DNA of 64,000 nt, taken from NCBI GenBank assembly GCA_022575985.1, contig JAKSXM010000007.1, forward strand, positions 61,038,501 through 61,102,500. The letters run 5' to 3'. A program made the translations under genes and the position numbers. Under the pieces are notes generated by a model. That model was not told the DNA's origin, searched no databases, and saw nothing but the letters and a program-made list of their open reading frames with translations. Shown here in pieces: positions 33,901 through 47,125 of the stretch; position 1 is the first letter of the stretch; each line of letters begins with the position of its first letter. Source of the stretch: Anagrus nilaparvatae (Eukaryota > Arthropoda > Insecta > Hymenoptera > Mymaridae).

Positions 33901-35788
33901 ATTAATTACATAAGACAATAATTGCATACCTTGTATTTTTCAATTATTTTACAAGTTTCTTCTGGTTCAAACTCATTATGTAAAATTCTAGTTGAATTAC
34001 TTAATATTGTATTTAATGTCATAATAGTACCAGTTATCCAATATAACGATGAATACCATAATGATATTTTATTTTCTTCTTGAAATAATGATAATATATT
34101 AAATAATGAATTGTATGAATGTACAACACCTTTTGGTAAACCAGTTGTGCCTGATGAAAATAATATCATTGCTGGATCTTCTTTTAAATTATCTATTTTT
34201 TTAGTTTTAAAATTTTTAACATCTGTATTTGATTGATCATTTATTATTTTATATATTGATTGATAGCCTGGCAAATCTCCAAAAACTATGATTTTTAATG
34301 ATACGTTTTCTAATTTTGCTGCTTCTTTTATTATTTCTACTGTACTTTCACATGAAAACATTATTTTTGGTTGTATTAAGCTTATTAAGTGACGTGCTAG
34401 ATCTGTTAGTAAAAAATTTTTTTTTTAATAGGTATATCAATAAAATGAATTTTAGCTACGAAAATGTATGGTCAGATCCAGCAAGTTTTGGAGAAAATTT
34501 TTTTATATATTTCTTTTTGATAAATTGGTTTAGGGATCAAATTATTAATTCAATTAAAATTTCGGAACCACGTCACTTTATCTCAAAAAGTAGTGAAAAA
34601 TGACCTGCAAAATGTAGAATGGCCCAAAGTGGACGAGAGTTGCAATTTTATTTTAAAGACTATGAATTCTTCTTCGTCAGTAACAAACAAAAAAGGTTTT
34701 TCCTGACCAAGCTGTTAAAAACTCTATTTTCTTTTAGGCTATTTCTAGAGAAAGAGCTGTAACAAAGTTAGCATAAGCCTGCAATTAAAATACATTGAGT
34801 AATACAGGCAAGTATCCAGAGAGGAGCCAAGCAAGCCATGCACCCTCCTTGAAAAAAAATTTTTATAATAAAAATAACAATATTTTTGCCTTAATTTCAA
34901 AAATTTTTAATTATTTCCCTCGGAAAAAAATTTTCTGGATGCGTAATATGTATAATTAACTTTAGATTAATCGTTACCCGTAAGTTAACCACGTTCTTTT
35001 TGAAGCAACCTTAAAAACTTCCATTTTTCAGTTATTTTAGCAATTCAAAAAGGAGGATTTTAAATACTATTAAAAAAAAACTCTTATTTGATGAAATTAC
35101 CTAGATCTGCCCATAAATATGACTAATAAGTAAATTAATAATTTTTCACTCAATTACTTAGTGTTAATTCATAATGCCAAGGATTATAAGTAGCACCAAC
35201 AAAAAAAGTTGATAATATTGGTATATAAGTATCCAAATGATTATGAGAACATATTGAAATAATATCTCCTTTACCAATATTTTCTTTTTTTAACCAAATT
35301 GCTAAACGAATGCTTTTATCTTTCATTTCTGAATTTTTTGTTACTTTTCCTGTACTTGAATCGATCTAATAAAAAAATAAAAATATAATTTTATTATCGA
35401 ATGGGAATATTCCTTTTTTTGAAGAGAAATTGAATATTGAAAAAAAAAAATTAATGTACTTATTGAAAAAGTACATTATTGGCTGTTAATTTTACCAATT
35501 TATATTATCTTAATTTTTCTTTTCATACATATTCATTTGCACTGTACTCCACAGAGTATAAGACCTTTTTTTTCAAGTACTTTATTTTATTTTTTTTTTG
35601 AATAATTTTATTCTGCATATATTCAATACTTCTTTTTTTAGTAAAAGTTTATTACGTACCTGAGAAATATGATCTGGTTTTTTATCTAATGATTCTAAAA
35701 TGACATCTCCAATACTTGTTGTACATTCTTTGTCAGGGGTTTTTTCTCCTATTAAAATATTATTTTCTATAACAAACCCTTCGGTGAT
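30947..35788 (-). CDS. 4-coumarate-CoA ligase / luciferase-like acyl-CoA synthetase (7 exons seen, 5' exon missing)
   Basis: Exons (minus): 35788-35660, 35365-35158, 34402-33930, 33834-33657, 33582-33358, 31749-31520, 31108-30947. Phases match throughout and give 534 aa. This is an ANL-superfamily adenylating enzyme. Motifs include the AMP/P-loop SSGTTGLPKG (~residue 195), YGMTE (~330), SGDTGYFDE (~408), DRIKEVMKYRGHHVSPVEIE, and the C-terminal PYTPSGKI lysine (~516). It should activate a carboxylic acid to an acyl-AMP and then a CoA thioester; the substrate cannot be read. The C-terminus (NIQSS) lacks the peroxisomal SKL of firefly luciferase. The first codon seen follows an AG acceptor with an in-frame stop just upstream, so a small start exon lies farther up, possibly beyond several kb of repeats or outside the window. 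All catalytic motifs are intact. Confidence 0.87.
31935..32090. mobile_element. MITE with TATGTTACGGGTA ends, inside the synthetase intron
   Basis: Left end ATATATGTTACGGGTAGAG and right end GCGGTACCCGTAACATATGT are inverted, and inner GGATAAAG/CTTTATCC also pairs. The terminal TATGTTACG resembles the ends of the 3.9-kb foldback at 41827-45719, and TTACGGGTAGAG recurs at 60006-60017. It sits in the 1.6-kb intron 31750-33357. Confidence 0.6.
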
Positions 35789-35789
35789 C

Positions 35790-38700
35790 TAAATAGACGA
35801 AGAATTTTATAATAGTATATCACATATTTAAATTTAATTATATATGGCCTTTTTACAATCAGTTAAATAAATTTTAAGTTATTTGTTTTTTGCAATTAGA
35901 TTCATTAAAAGCATTCTAATTTAAAGTAGGTTTAGTATTATCGGAGATTGACGTTATTTTATGGAAAAATGGCTAGGGTTAAAGTTGATAACTTTTCCAC
36001 AGCCTGAAGGAAAAGGATGCAAGATATGTACTCCAGAGACTGTTTTGTTACCATCAAGCGTTTTATTTTTGACTATAAAAAAAATCTATGAAAAAAATGC
36101 ACTTTGAGCTTTTTATTGTGAGGATTAACATGGTGCTATTTTGTGCTTGAACTTTTTTCAAAAGTTTAATGATTTTTAGGATCCCTGAAAACACCACAAT
36201 ATTAGCAATACAAAGGAAAGCTCCACTCTCCTGTAGGTGTGAAATCATATAGTAATTCTTATGCACGCTTACTATACTTTTTCTTTTTTTCTCTTCAATA
36301 TAATTAATCGTAAGCTATAGAATTAATTAGCGGTGGTTCCATAAACTTTATCAGGAAAGAGGAGGGGTAGATCTAATAAATGCCTACGAGTTTTTATAAA
36401 AATGTTTGAAAATTAAATACATAAAATCATAAAAAACATGTACATTTTTGGTTTTCATGGGGGTGCTGGGAGGGTGCGATCGCTCCCCCCCCCATCGCTG
36501 GATTCTTCACTGGTATCAGTTTATTGGATAAACATAAAGAAATACGGTATTAAGGACAAAAGTAAGTACTTTTTACTCATTAAAGCAATTCTAAAGAAAA
36601 TTAAATAAAATTCTGTTTTTTTTTCACGCACGTAGATTTTTTAATTAAAGTATTCACATAACTCTAAATAGCAAATAAGAACCAGCAGGGGTTGAAAACT
36701 TAATACTAAATTAAGCATTACACTGTATTAACAAAATTCCTTGCACCATTATCTTATACTGAAAATGCATATTACAAAACAAAATTTAATTTTTCTTGCA
36801 AATAAGCCATATAACTTATAAAAATTAGTATTGAATAAGGAGTAACGCACTTTATGATAAAAATTGTATAACACCATTTTAAAAAACGTTTTTTTTTTTT
36901 TTTAATTTTTCAGCAAAATTATCTATTTTAATAAAATTTATTTTACAAATCTTTTACTATTGATCATTGCATTTATTCACTACCATTTATATAAACTATT
37001 ATATGCTTGTTATCCCTTCTACTTTAATTTATGCATTCATATAATTTTTTTTTTTCCTATTATTTGCTCTATCATTGTGATATTACATTTTTCTTAAAAA
37101 AAAAAAAGATATGAAAAATTTTAATGTCTATAACTATGCGATTATACTCATTTTTTTAAAGTAGTTGTAATAAAGATTTTATTACATCATGTCATTTTAT
37201 TATTGGATAAATTTTTTTTTTGTCTTTAAAAAAATTTTTTCTCGAGCTTTTATTGAAAGGATTTAAAATTATTGAAAATTTAATATTCTATCTTAATATA
37301 ACACAAATTCTTAAATACTCTGTAGCTTAAAAGAATGACTTTTAAAATTTTCACTATTTAAGTAAGGAAACCCGTAAACAAAGGTAGTAGATAAAAATTT
37401 ACCATTTTAATGTTCAATGGAAATAGATAGCATGTACTTGTATGTGGCACTTGCACGTAAACGTTGTATTTGAAAATGTCAATTACAGGCTTCTTAATGG
37501 GAAATTGTTATAGTAATCAATAAGAAATAAAATTTTAAACGATGAAAATATAAAGAACACTTTTATTAACTATAGCTAAAAAACTCACTAATAATTTAGT
37601 GAATACTTTCATCAAACTATTGATTTAATTCTAATAATTATAATCTCATAATTTCATGCTTTTATTAACATTAGGATCATATTAAATATTAAATAATATA
37701 TGAGATTTTCCAGCTTAAAACAGTACTGTTGCCTAGAGTAAATATTTTAAAGAGATTCATAATTAATTTATATAGACATTTAGTATTAGTGTGTTTCTAA
37801 AACTTTTTTAGCACAACTTTTGAAAGAATGTTTAATATATTGTATGATTTGTAAATCAGAAAATTATAGGGAATGTAATTAGGCCGAGATATTTATGTTT
37901 TATGATTATGCCTCCACTTAACATTTATAGAAATTTATTATTATAAAACATAATATTTATCGATTAAATCGTCATTTAAAATGATATCAGGGATTTTGGA
38001 TATTTTTTCAAATAATTTATGCTAATGAGAAAAGTAAATTATAGTAGCTTTTATAAAGTATTAGATTCATCAGATATTTATTAATAACATAGCTACACAA
38101 AAAAAAGTTCTGATCCTGGAACTAAATCTACCTGCAGGTAAGTTTTTCGATGTCCTAAAAACGAATCTGAAGTCAGAATTTACCCTCAGATTTTGTCCCA
38201 GCTACCCCAGCAACCCTGTAAACCGACCCAGAAGGCAAATATTTTACTTTGTCCAAAATTTAAAAAACAAAGTATGTAAACTACCTTTTTTTCATTTTCT
38301 AAAAACATTACCTATCACCCATAGTTTTTTCCCCAGTAACCCCAACCACTCTCTAAACAGCCCCAGAGGGTGAATATCTGTTTAATACGTAATTTATGAA
38401 TCTTAATCTAACAGAGTTTTTTTCTTCCGCACTCAGGATTATTAGCATGGTTATATAATATGTAAATCATGTCACAGGCAATTTCTTAATTAATTTATAA
38501 AAATTTTAATTTAATATGCGTGTACTTGAAATTTTACGTCTAATGATAAGTAATAGTTTAAGTAAAGAAACCCCTTAAAGTTTGTTAAAATTTAATAACT
38601 AAAACTGACCTAATTTTCTGCTTCTGCAAGCTCAAAACTTACCAGACAGATGAAAGGTTCTCTCGTGCATAAGTGAAGTTAGTGTCAGTAGTAAAGCATA

Positions 38701-39140
38701 TTATCTTATAAATGAATAAGCTTTTAATGTTTTAACAAGGTATTGTTTCCCTGAACATCAAGATTTTGAGTACTTATGTATATCTCTGTAAAAATTTGAA
38801 AATAAATAACAACCTACAGCTATGTCGTGTAAGCTTGTATATCCTTTGTTTGATCTTATGATAATATTTACAAGGGCAAAAATCACCAATATTTCAACTT
38901 AAATTTTATAAAAACCATAAAGGAAACTGGTTATAGTGAATTTGATGGTATATAGTCCTCTGAGTAACAGGATCACAGATTCGAAGTAAGGTATTGATTT
39001 TCTCAGAATAATGCGTTTAAGGATAATGTTGGCTTTTACTCGAGCTTTCTAAATGATGAACCATAAATAACGAATAAGGGGTTTATTATATCAGTAATAT
39101 AATTTCTAAATAATAAGTAATATAATTTTTTCATCTCTTA
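35790..39140. other. AT-rich stretch without recognisable gene
   Basis: Upstream of the first exon seen for the synthetase. It may be its long first intron. No exon, RNA gene or convincing repeat pair could be supported. A GC-richer island at 38105-38370 contains CCAGCTACCCCAGCAACCC and a repeated CCCAG/CCCCAG pattern, and shares GTAAGTTTTTCGAT with 56940-56955. Confidence 0.4.
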
Positions 39141-40038
39141 TATGGGTGGTTTTCACTGTAACGATATATTTTTTTTTTGTTTACGGCACAACACTAATTA
39201 TATTTTTTTTTTTATTTTTTTTGTATTTTAATGTTTATCAATGTCCAAAAACCTAAAATTTTCAGTGGTACTGCTACAAATATAAAAATAAATTCTACGT
39301 GTTATTCTTATGGGATTTTTTTATTTATGCAGACGGTGGCGTCATGGACGGTTGCGACATTTTGAATGTATTATTAAAATAACTTTGTATTGAAGCCATC
39401 AAATTTTCTCAAATTCTGGGTATCTTATTTTTCCACCAAAACACATAACTGAACAAGATATATTAAGTAATATATGACATACACTTGGAGAAAACGACAT
39501 GGACGGTGGCGACATTTTTTTTTTGTAAAAGCGTTTTAAAATTTTAAGTTTTCCACGGTTCATATATGAGTAGTTCAGTAAAAAAAAAAATACAACAGTG
39601 CTTTTAAGTGCATACATATAGAGTGCGCTCCAATAAAAGATGGGAAGCTTAAAAATAGCTAAAACCGGGGGACAGACTTATATGCGACGATACGCTAAGA
39701 GGATTGCATGAAAATTTGTTTCGTTGAAAAAATTGAATTTTTGGGACCTAAATACGTCATATGCATCCTACAGAAAAATTTAAGTTCAAATTTTAAGCCG
39801 TTTGTTAATACTCAAAGTTTACAGTTAACCAAAAGGACAGCAGACGGTGGCGACAATTTTAACACATATGCTACAGAAAATTTTTTTATTAAGTTACCAA
39901 TATATGCATAGTAGGTTGTGACTTTAAAAAAATATTATTTATGAACTTTTTAGAAGAAAAAAAAGTGTAAAAGAGCTTTAGTTTCGGATATAAATGGAGG
40001 GGACACTATGTATACCGTTCCTGCGAAAACCACCCATA
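39141..40038. mobile_element. 0.9-kb element with TATGGGTGGTTTTC inverted ends and GACGGTGGCGACA repeats
   Basis: Terminal inverted repeats TATGGGTGGTTTTC / GAAAACCACCCATA are perfect over 14 bp. The interior carries at least three copies of GACGGTGGCGACA-type sequence (39341, 39501, 39844, with a TGGACGGTTGCGACATT variant at 39354). No transposase ORF, and the short ORFs show no known domain. Non-autonomous DNA transposon. Confidence 0.7.
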
Positions 40039-40348
40039 TACTTATTGATTTGGATGATTTGCAAATGAGTTAAAACTTGAAATAATCAAATTTTTACTTA
40101 TCTAAAATTTTTTTCCAGTCTCACTTTACCGTATAAATGATTCATTTAAATTTCCTCTTGCATTATTCGCAATTATTTATATAAATTAAAAAATGCAAAA
40201 TTCCGCTTAACTTTTCCTTTACAGTTGATTTATTTAAATTTATTTATATCCATTTTAAATTTATTAATTTTAGGTTTGGTTAAAAAATTCGCCAGTCAAA
40301 AAAACTTAATCATTGGATTAATAAAATTTTAAAGTAATCTATGAAATG

Positions 40349-41092
40349 TTTAAATCCATCAGCGCCTAATCGACCATTCAGTGACAGTTGAATATTTTTA
40401 TATGAAAAAATGAATATTTTGAACTAAAAATGTCACGTAGTAGGTTTTTTGGGTCACTATTTCCATTTCCGAAGTCCATTTTCACCTACAACCCCTAGAA
40501 GAATTTAAAGTTAACATCAAAGTTTTAAAATATATATAATAAAACTTTTTTATCACTAAATTCTACAATGGCAGAAGCGCATTAATTTATGTTAAATTAA
40601 TAAATTTCATGTTTTTTAAAATTAATTACAAAAATTAAGGGTGGATACCGCTTTACCTAAGGGTTGTTGGTAAAAACGGACCTCAAAAATGAAAAGAGCG
40701 ACCCAAGAAACCTACTAGGTGAAGTTTCCAGCCCAAAATTTTGATCCTCCTTATTCACCCCCTAGATAAGGTTAATTTTCTGTAAATACTTATATATTTT
40801 CAATGATATATATTTTCAATTTTTTAACTTTTTTAAAGCGGAAAAAATCAATTTAAATACCTAGTAAGTTTTTTATCGCGTAAATAAACATTTCAAAATA
40901 TTTTGTAAAATTTACCCTACTTTAGGGGTTGGTACCTCCTTACCTAGGGGTTGGAGGAGAAAATGGACTTTCGGAAATGGAAATAGCGACCTAAAAAACC
41001 TGCTAGATGACATTTTTAGCTCCAAATATTCATTTTTTCATATAAAAATATTCAACTTTCGTTGGATGGTCGATTAGGCACTAATGGGTTAA
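40349..41092. mobile_element. 0.74-kb foldback element, same family as 7697-8203
   Basis: Inverted arms extend well over 100 bp: the left starts TTTAAATCCATCAGCGCCTA and the right ends TAGGCACTAATGGGTTAAC. They include AAAAATGTCACGTAGTAGG / CCTGCTAGATGACATTTTT and TTTTTTGGGTCACTATTTCC / GGAAATAGCGACCTAAAAAA. The centre repeats the ACAACCCCTAG motif in both orientations. No ORF. Confidence 0.75.
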
Positions 41093-41826
41093 CATAATTA
41101 TCAGCTTTGATTTGCAAAAACTCATATATAATTTATATTTAATTCCAACTTATAAAAATTATTTTAAAAATATAGAACAAAGACGAAAAAATTGTTTATT
41201 ACTATTTTTATTCATTTTAACTATGGTGGAAATAATATTTTATTTCAAATCATCGGGTTTAAAAAAAAAATTATTAGTTAATCAATTGACCTAAATTATT
41301 TTTAGTTTCAATAATATGAATAAAATAGAAATCACTAAATTAAATAAATATACATAATTAATTTTCGATTATTTAGCATTATTGGGAAAAATTAGTTATA
41401 AACTAAATTCAATATTTTAAACATTTTTGATTAATTTTTTTAGCAGACCAAAAAAATAATTTTTTATTTTAAATTAACAAAAGAAAAAAATTTATAAATT
41501 ACTTTTTATTCCAATAACTCTGTTTGAATATTTGTGCTTTTTGTTTTTGATTAATTGGCAAGTTTCTCTGTTTGAATTTTCCTGAATTTTCAAGCAATTT
41601 GCATTTAAACTAAAAGTAAAAGTTTTGTTTGAATATACTTGCTTTACCTTTACTTTAAAATTCAATCTGACAATGTTTTCATTAATATTATGTAGGTAAA
41701 ATAAAATCCTTTAATCATGCATAAGCACAAACATCGGTTTGTCAAGCATTAATAAAAAATTTTTTTACAATAAAAAGTAAAAGATTTTAATTTTTTTTTT
41801 TGGTTGATTGATTTAAGTTTTAATGT

Positions 41827-44800
41827 ATATGTTACGCTCCGTTTGAGGAATGGGCCATTCCGCGGAACGGGACATCAAATATTACTCTCGTTCCCCGATT
41901 TGGGACAGTTGGTTTTTTTAAAGAATTATTCGTGAATTTTAATAATAAAAAAAAAAATTATTTTATTTATTTCATAAAAAATATTTTCTTTTTAACTTTG
42001 ATTAATAAAAAAAATTTTTTTCGTACATTTAAAATTATATTTTTGTGTTGAATATCTCGTACAAAAAAAAAACATAATGATTTATCATCATGTTTTATCA
42101 TATGGTTGGACCATATGGTAAATCATTATGATTTATCATCTGATTTACCATAAAGGTATATATTTTTGATAAAAGAATTTCTGTTATCTCCTGGAGAACC
42201 TTCGGGATTAAAATGAACCCTCCTAGGAAAAGCTGAAAACCTGGAGGTATAATTTTCATTTTTTCACCCCAATGTATTTTCCGATTTTCCAAAATGGTGG
42301 ACCGTAAAATTTGAAAAAAAGAACTTTCTACACTACCTGGGGGTTTTGGAGGTTAAGAAAACCATTTATATGAATGAAAATTTTCATTCTTTCACCCAAT
42401 ATACTCTTTATCATTCACTTCATCAACTAAAAATTCAATTTGTACGGTCAGTTTTATATGTTTAAGTGTTTTTCTTAAGTAGTGTATAAAGTTCTTTTGT
42501 TAATGTTTTTTGGTTCGCCATCTTGGAAAATTGGAAAACATTTTGGAGTAAAAAAATGAAAATTTTCATTAATCAAAACCGTTTTCACAACCTCGAAAAC
42601 CTCCAGGTAAGGTAGAAAGTTGTTTTTTTCATGTTTTTTTGGTCCGCCATCTTGGAAAATCGGAAAACATGTTGGGGTGAAAGAATGAAAATTTTCATTC
42701 ATAAAAACGGTTTTCTTAACCTCTAAAACCCCCATAGACCTGACGTGGAGCCCCGTTTCGTAGACAAATTTTATCCTTGATAGGTCGATGGAATTTTCCA
42801 ACGGGTATTTATGTTTTTTGGGTCGCTGAACCCGAATATGATATCAGTTTTTACCGAAAATGGTCCAGTTGCCCGCAATAGGCAACTTTTGGTTAATTTT
42901 TAAAGATTTTTTTATTTTCGCAAGGGTTACTTATGTTTTTCGGGTCGCTGAACACGAATATGATATCGGTTTTTACCGAAAATGGTCCAGTTGCCCGCAA
43001 TAGGCAACTTTTGGTTAATTTTCGGAGATTTTTTTATTTTCGCAAGGGTTACTTATGTTTTTTGGGTCGCTGAATACGAATATGATATCGGTTTTTACCG
43101 AAAATGGTCCAGTTGCCCGCAATAGGCAACTTTAGGTTAATTTTCGGGGATGTTTTTATTTACGCGAGGGTTACTTATGTTTTTCGGGTTGCTGAACACG
43201 AATATTATATCGGTTTTTATCGAAAATGGTTCAGTTGGCCCCAATAGGAATTTTGAGGTTTTTTTGCGGGGTTTTTAACAATAAATATAAGAAGTTTTGA
43301 AAATAATTAAAGTATTACGATAGTTTATAATTCTGCCTAGGTACATTTTAAAGAATAATTAAATTTTAAATAATTATCCAATAATTTAATTATTTCCAAA
43401 AAATAAACAATAAAAATATTGATTTATTGTATTACATATTTATAGAAAATATTTTTCACTGTATTTAAATATTTATTTGTAAAAATCAGCTTGCAATTAA
43501 TTTATTATTGATTATTAAAATATTGTAAAATTTTATCTGTATATTATTGTTTAGTTATTAAAAGATTAATTTTTATATTAATTTTCAATTTACTAATTAT
43601 TTTATTGATTCTTTGTTGTATAGGAAAAACTTATTAAATTATTAAATACAAGTCTAAGCGCACATTCGGTAAAAAGAGATATTGTTTTCCAGTTTAACCA
43701 GCCAAAAAACATAAATAATAATAGAAAATGTTTAGAAAATCTAAAAAAAATAGCCTAAAATTACCTACTGTGGGCACTTATTTTTAGTAAAAACTGATGT
43801 TATATTCATATTCAGGGACCCGAAAAACATAAGTAACAGATGAAAATGTTAAAAAACCCGCAAAATAAAAACATCAAAATTCCTATTTTGGGCAACTGAA
43901 CCATTTTCGGTAAAAACCGATATAATATTCATGTTCAGCAACCCGAAAAACATAAGTAACCCTCGTGTAAATAAAAACATCCCCGAAAATTAATCTACAG
44001 CTGCCTATTGTGGGCAACTGTACCATTTTCGGTAAAAACCGATATCATATTCGTGTTCAGCGACCCGAAAAACATAAATAACCCTTGCGAAAATAAAAAA
44101 ATCTCCGAAAATTAACCAAAAGTTACCTATTGCGGGCAACTGGGCCATTTTCGGTAAAAACCGATATCATATTCGTGTTCAGCAACCCGAAAAACATAAG
44201 TAATCCTTGCGAAAATAAAAAAATCTTCGAAAATTAACCAAAAGTTGCCTATTGCAGGCAACTGGACCATTTTCGGTAAAAACCGATATCATATTCGTAT
44301 TCAGCGACCCGAAAAACATAAGTAACCCTTGCGAAAATAAAAAAATCTCCGAAAATTAACCAAAAGTTGCCTATTGCGGGCAACTGGACCATTTTCGGTA
44401 AAAACCGATATCATATTCGTGTTCAGCGACCCGAAAAACATAAGTAACCCTTGCGAAAATAAAAAAATCTTTAAAAATTAACTAAAAGTTGCCTATTGCG
44501 GGCAACTGGACCATTTTCGGTAAAAACTGATATCATATTCGGGTTCAGCGACCCAAAAAACATAAATACCCGTTGGAAAATTCCATCGACCTATCAAGGA
44601 TAAAATTTGTCTACGAAACGGGGCTCCACGTCAAGTCTACCAGGTAGTGTAGAAAGTTCTTTTTTTCAAATTTTCTGGTCCGCCATTTTGGAAAATCGGA
44701 AAATACATTGGGGTGAAAAAATGAAAATTATACCTCAAGGTTTTCAGCTTTTCCTAGGAGGGTTAATTTTCATCCCGAAGGTTCTCCAGGAGATAACAGA

Positions 44801-45719
44801 AATTATTTTATCAAAAATATTTAAATAAGTAATAATTAATAATAAATTTAATTTCAAAAAAAAAAAGAAAAAAAGTTGCTATTAATAAACAGTTAAAAAG
44901 AAAATATTTTTTATGAAATAAATAAAATAATTTCAAAAATAAATAATTTTTGGACCATTTTCGGTAAAAACCGATATCATATTCGTGTTCAGCGACCCGA
45001 AAAACATAAGTAACCCTTGCGAAAATAAAAAAATCTTTAAAAATTAATTAAAAGTTGCCTATTGCGGGCAACTGGACCATTTTCGGTAAAAACTGATATC
45101 ATATTCGGGTTCAGCGACCCAAAAAACATAAATACCCGTTGGAAAATTCCATCGACCTATCAAGGATAAAATTTGTCTACGAAACGGGGCTCCACGTCAA
45201 GTCTACCAGGTAGTGTAGAAAGTTCTTTTTTTCAAATTTTCTGGTCGGACATTTTGGAAAATCGGAAAATACATTGGGGTGAAAAAATGAAAATTATACC
45301 TCAAGGTTTTCAGCTTTTCCTAGGAGGGTTAATTTTCATCCCGAAGGTTCTCCAGGAGATAACAGAAATTATTTTATCAAAAATATTTAAATAAGTAATA
45401 ATTAATAATAAATTTAATTTCAAAAAAAAAAAGAAAAAAAGTTGCTATTAATAAACAGTTAAAAAGAAAATATTTTTTATGAAATAAATAAAATAATTTT
45501 TTTTTCATTATTTTACTCAAAATCTTAAATAATTTTTTTTTTATTATTAAAATTCACGAATTATTCTTTAAAAAAACCAACTGTCCCAAATCGGGGAACG
45601 AGAGTAAGATTTGATGTCCCGTTCCGCGGAATGGCCGATTTTATGGCCATTTCGCGGAATGGACAGGTGACCGTCTCATTCCGCGAAATGGCCCATTCCT
45701 CAAACGGAGCGTAACATAT
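41827..45719. mobile_element. 3.9-kb giant foldback element with ~121-bp tandem arrays in each arm
   Basis: Ends are inverted: GTATATGTTACGCTCCGTTT at the left, and its complement ending CGGAGCGTAACATATAC at the right. Next inward come CCATTCCGCGGAACGGGACATC blocks, AT-rich arms and a GGAGAACCTTCGGGAT block. Each arm then carries tandem ~121-bp units: GGGTCGCTGAACACGAATAT, GATATCGGTTTTTACCGAAA, ATGGTCCAGTTGCCCGCAAT and AGGCAACTTTTGG. About four units lie at 42815-43260 in one orientation and about seven at 43790-44560 in the other, around a unique AT-rich centre (43270-43690). The right arm has an extra 566-bp direct duplication. Short ORFs in it are repeat-derived, and no transposase is seen. 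Organisation matches foldback transposons. Confidence 0.8.
44387..45518. repeat. 566-bp tandem duplication in the right arm of the foldback
   Basis: Sequence 44387-44952 is repeated at 44953-45518 with very few differences; for example TGGTCCGCCATTTTGG at 44668 reads TGGTCGGACATTTTGG in the second copy. The left arm has only one counterpart, so the duplication followed formation of the palindrome. Two identical-looking 73-aa ORFs (44607 and 45173) are by-products. Confidence 0.85.
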
Positions 45720-47125
45720 ACAAAAAGTATGAAATTACAAAATAAATTACTTTTTTTGAAGATTATAATTAACCATTTCTAAAATTAAAAAATTTTTGTA
45801 TTTCATGGGGAGAATTAAGATATTGTTAAAGAAAATTATACTTATTACAAATGCATCACATTTTAACAAATCATATAAGTTTTAAAATAGGAAAAAGTTC
45901 TGTGAAAATGTCCAATATTAATTAATAATAATGTAAATATATTTTAATTGAAATCTTTTTTTCTGCAGTATCTAAATAATATTTATAAACGTGTTTTTAA
46001 AGTCTATTGAAGTAGATTCGAAATATAAATGTAAGTTCACTAATAAAAATAATAAACAACTGCTTACCATAAACTAAAGACTGTGGTATTATCAGTAACC
46101 GCAATAAATGCCAAGAGGCGACATGGAAAGTAGAATTTATGGCTTATGTTGGGAGTATATCATTTTTAATTTTAATTAATCTTTGTTTTAGTTTAGTTTT
46201 AAATTTAAAATTAGTAGAAGTAAAGACTCAAAAAATGCTATTTATTGGAAAAATGAAATTGTTATTATTATTTCACATAGATATTTATATATGGTAAAAA
46301 TAACATTTTTGATTTTCGTAAAGAACTACCTTTTTTTTCAATTTTGATGTATACCAAATTTTTTTAAATGGATGTACTGATTTTAAAAAATTTGTTACTT
46401 GATTTCCGGGATCACCTTCGTACATTTGAAAAAATTTGTTCTTAAAACTTTTTCTATCAAAAAATTTTAAAACACTGATATTTTTTTTAATTTTTTGATG
46501 AAAGTACTGGTTTCAGGAAAAAAAACTCAAAAATACATTATAAAATATTTTGTTGAGAAATTTAACGATTACGAATTTTACGAATTTTAACGATTTTTTT
46601 CAAATATCTAAAAAGGACTTTAAAGATATTTTTGTTTGAGACTCTAGGAAAGTCAAAATTAGTTAAAATTCCTAAAAAATTCTTTGGAATACAAAATATT
46701 TTGAGTTTGTTTAAAATGCAATAACTGTTTGTGAATAATCAGTGTAATTAACAATTATTATTATTTTTTACTCATAACATCATAATTATAAAATTAAAAA
46801 AGATAAATATAAATATTTAAAATATCAACTCCATAATTTTTATTTAAAGTCGAAATTTATTTATACTTAACGGAATTATTAATTTTTATTTTATTTTAAT
46901 TTAGTTTAATTATACTGATTGCATATAAAATATACGTCTATTATTTGAGAGATAAAAAATTTTTAATTATTAATAATTATGATTACATAATATTATAACT
47001 TTTTATATTTTTACGAGTGTTTTTATTAGTTTTCAATAATTATAAATTGAAAAAAATATCTGCATGCTTGCGGCAAGCGGGATTTTATTTGTACTCAGTA
47101 AAATCAAGGTTTCGTGGTTGTTTTA
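45720..47125. other. AT-rich spacer, nothing recognised
   Basis: No ORF with domain content, no RNA gene and no clear terminal repeats. Poly-A/T tracts dominate. Confidence 0.5.

Noticed and set aside
42475..42801. 108-aa minus-strand ORF
   Set aside because: Its internal repeats reflect direct/inverted repeat units of the foldback; no domain.
42815..44560. CRISPR-like array
   Set aside because: Repeats are contiguous 121-bp units with no unique spacers, in a eukaryotic foldback element.
44607..45394. Two near-identical 73-aa ORFs
   Set aside because: They lie entirely in the duplicated arm of the foldback element. The same sequence is inverted at 42098-42292, and composition and context indicate repeat DNA, not a gene.
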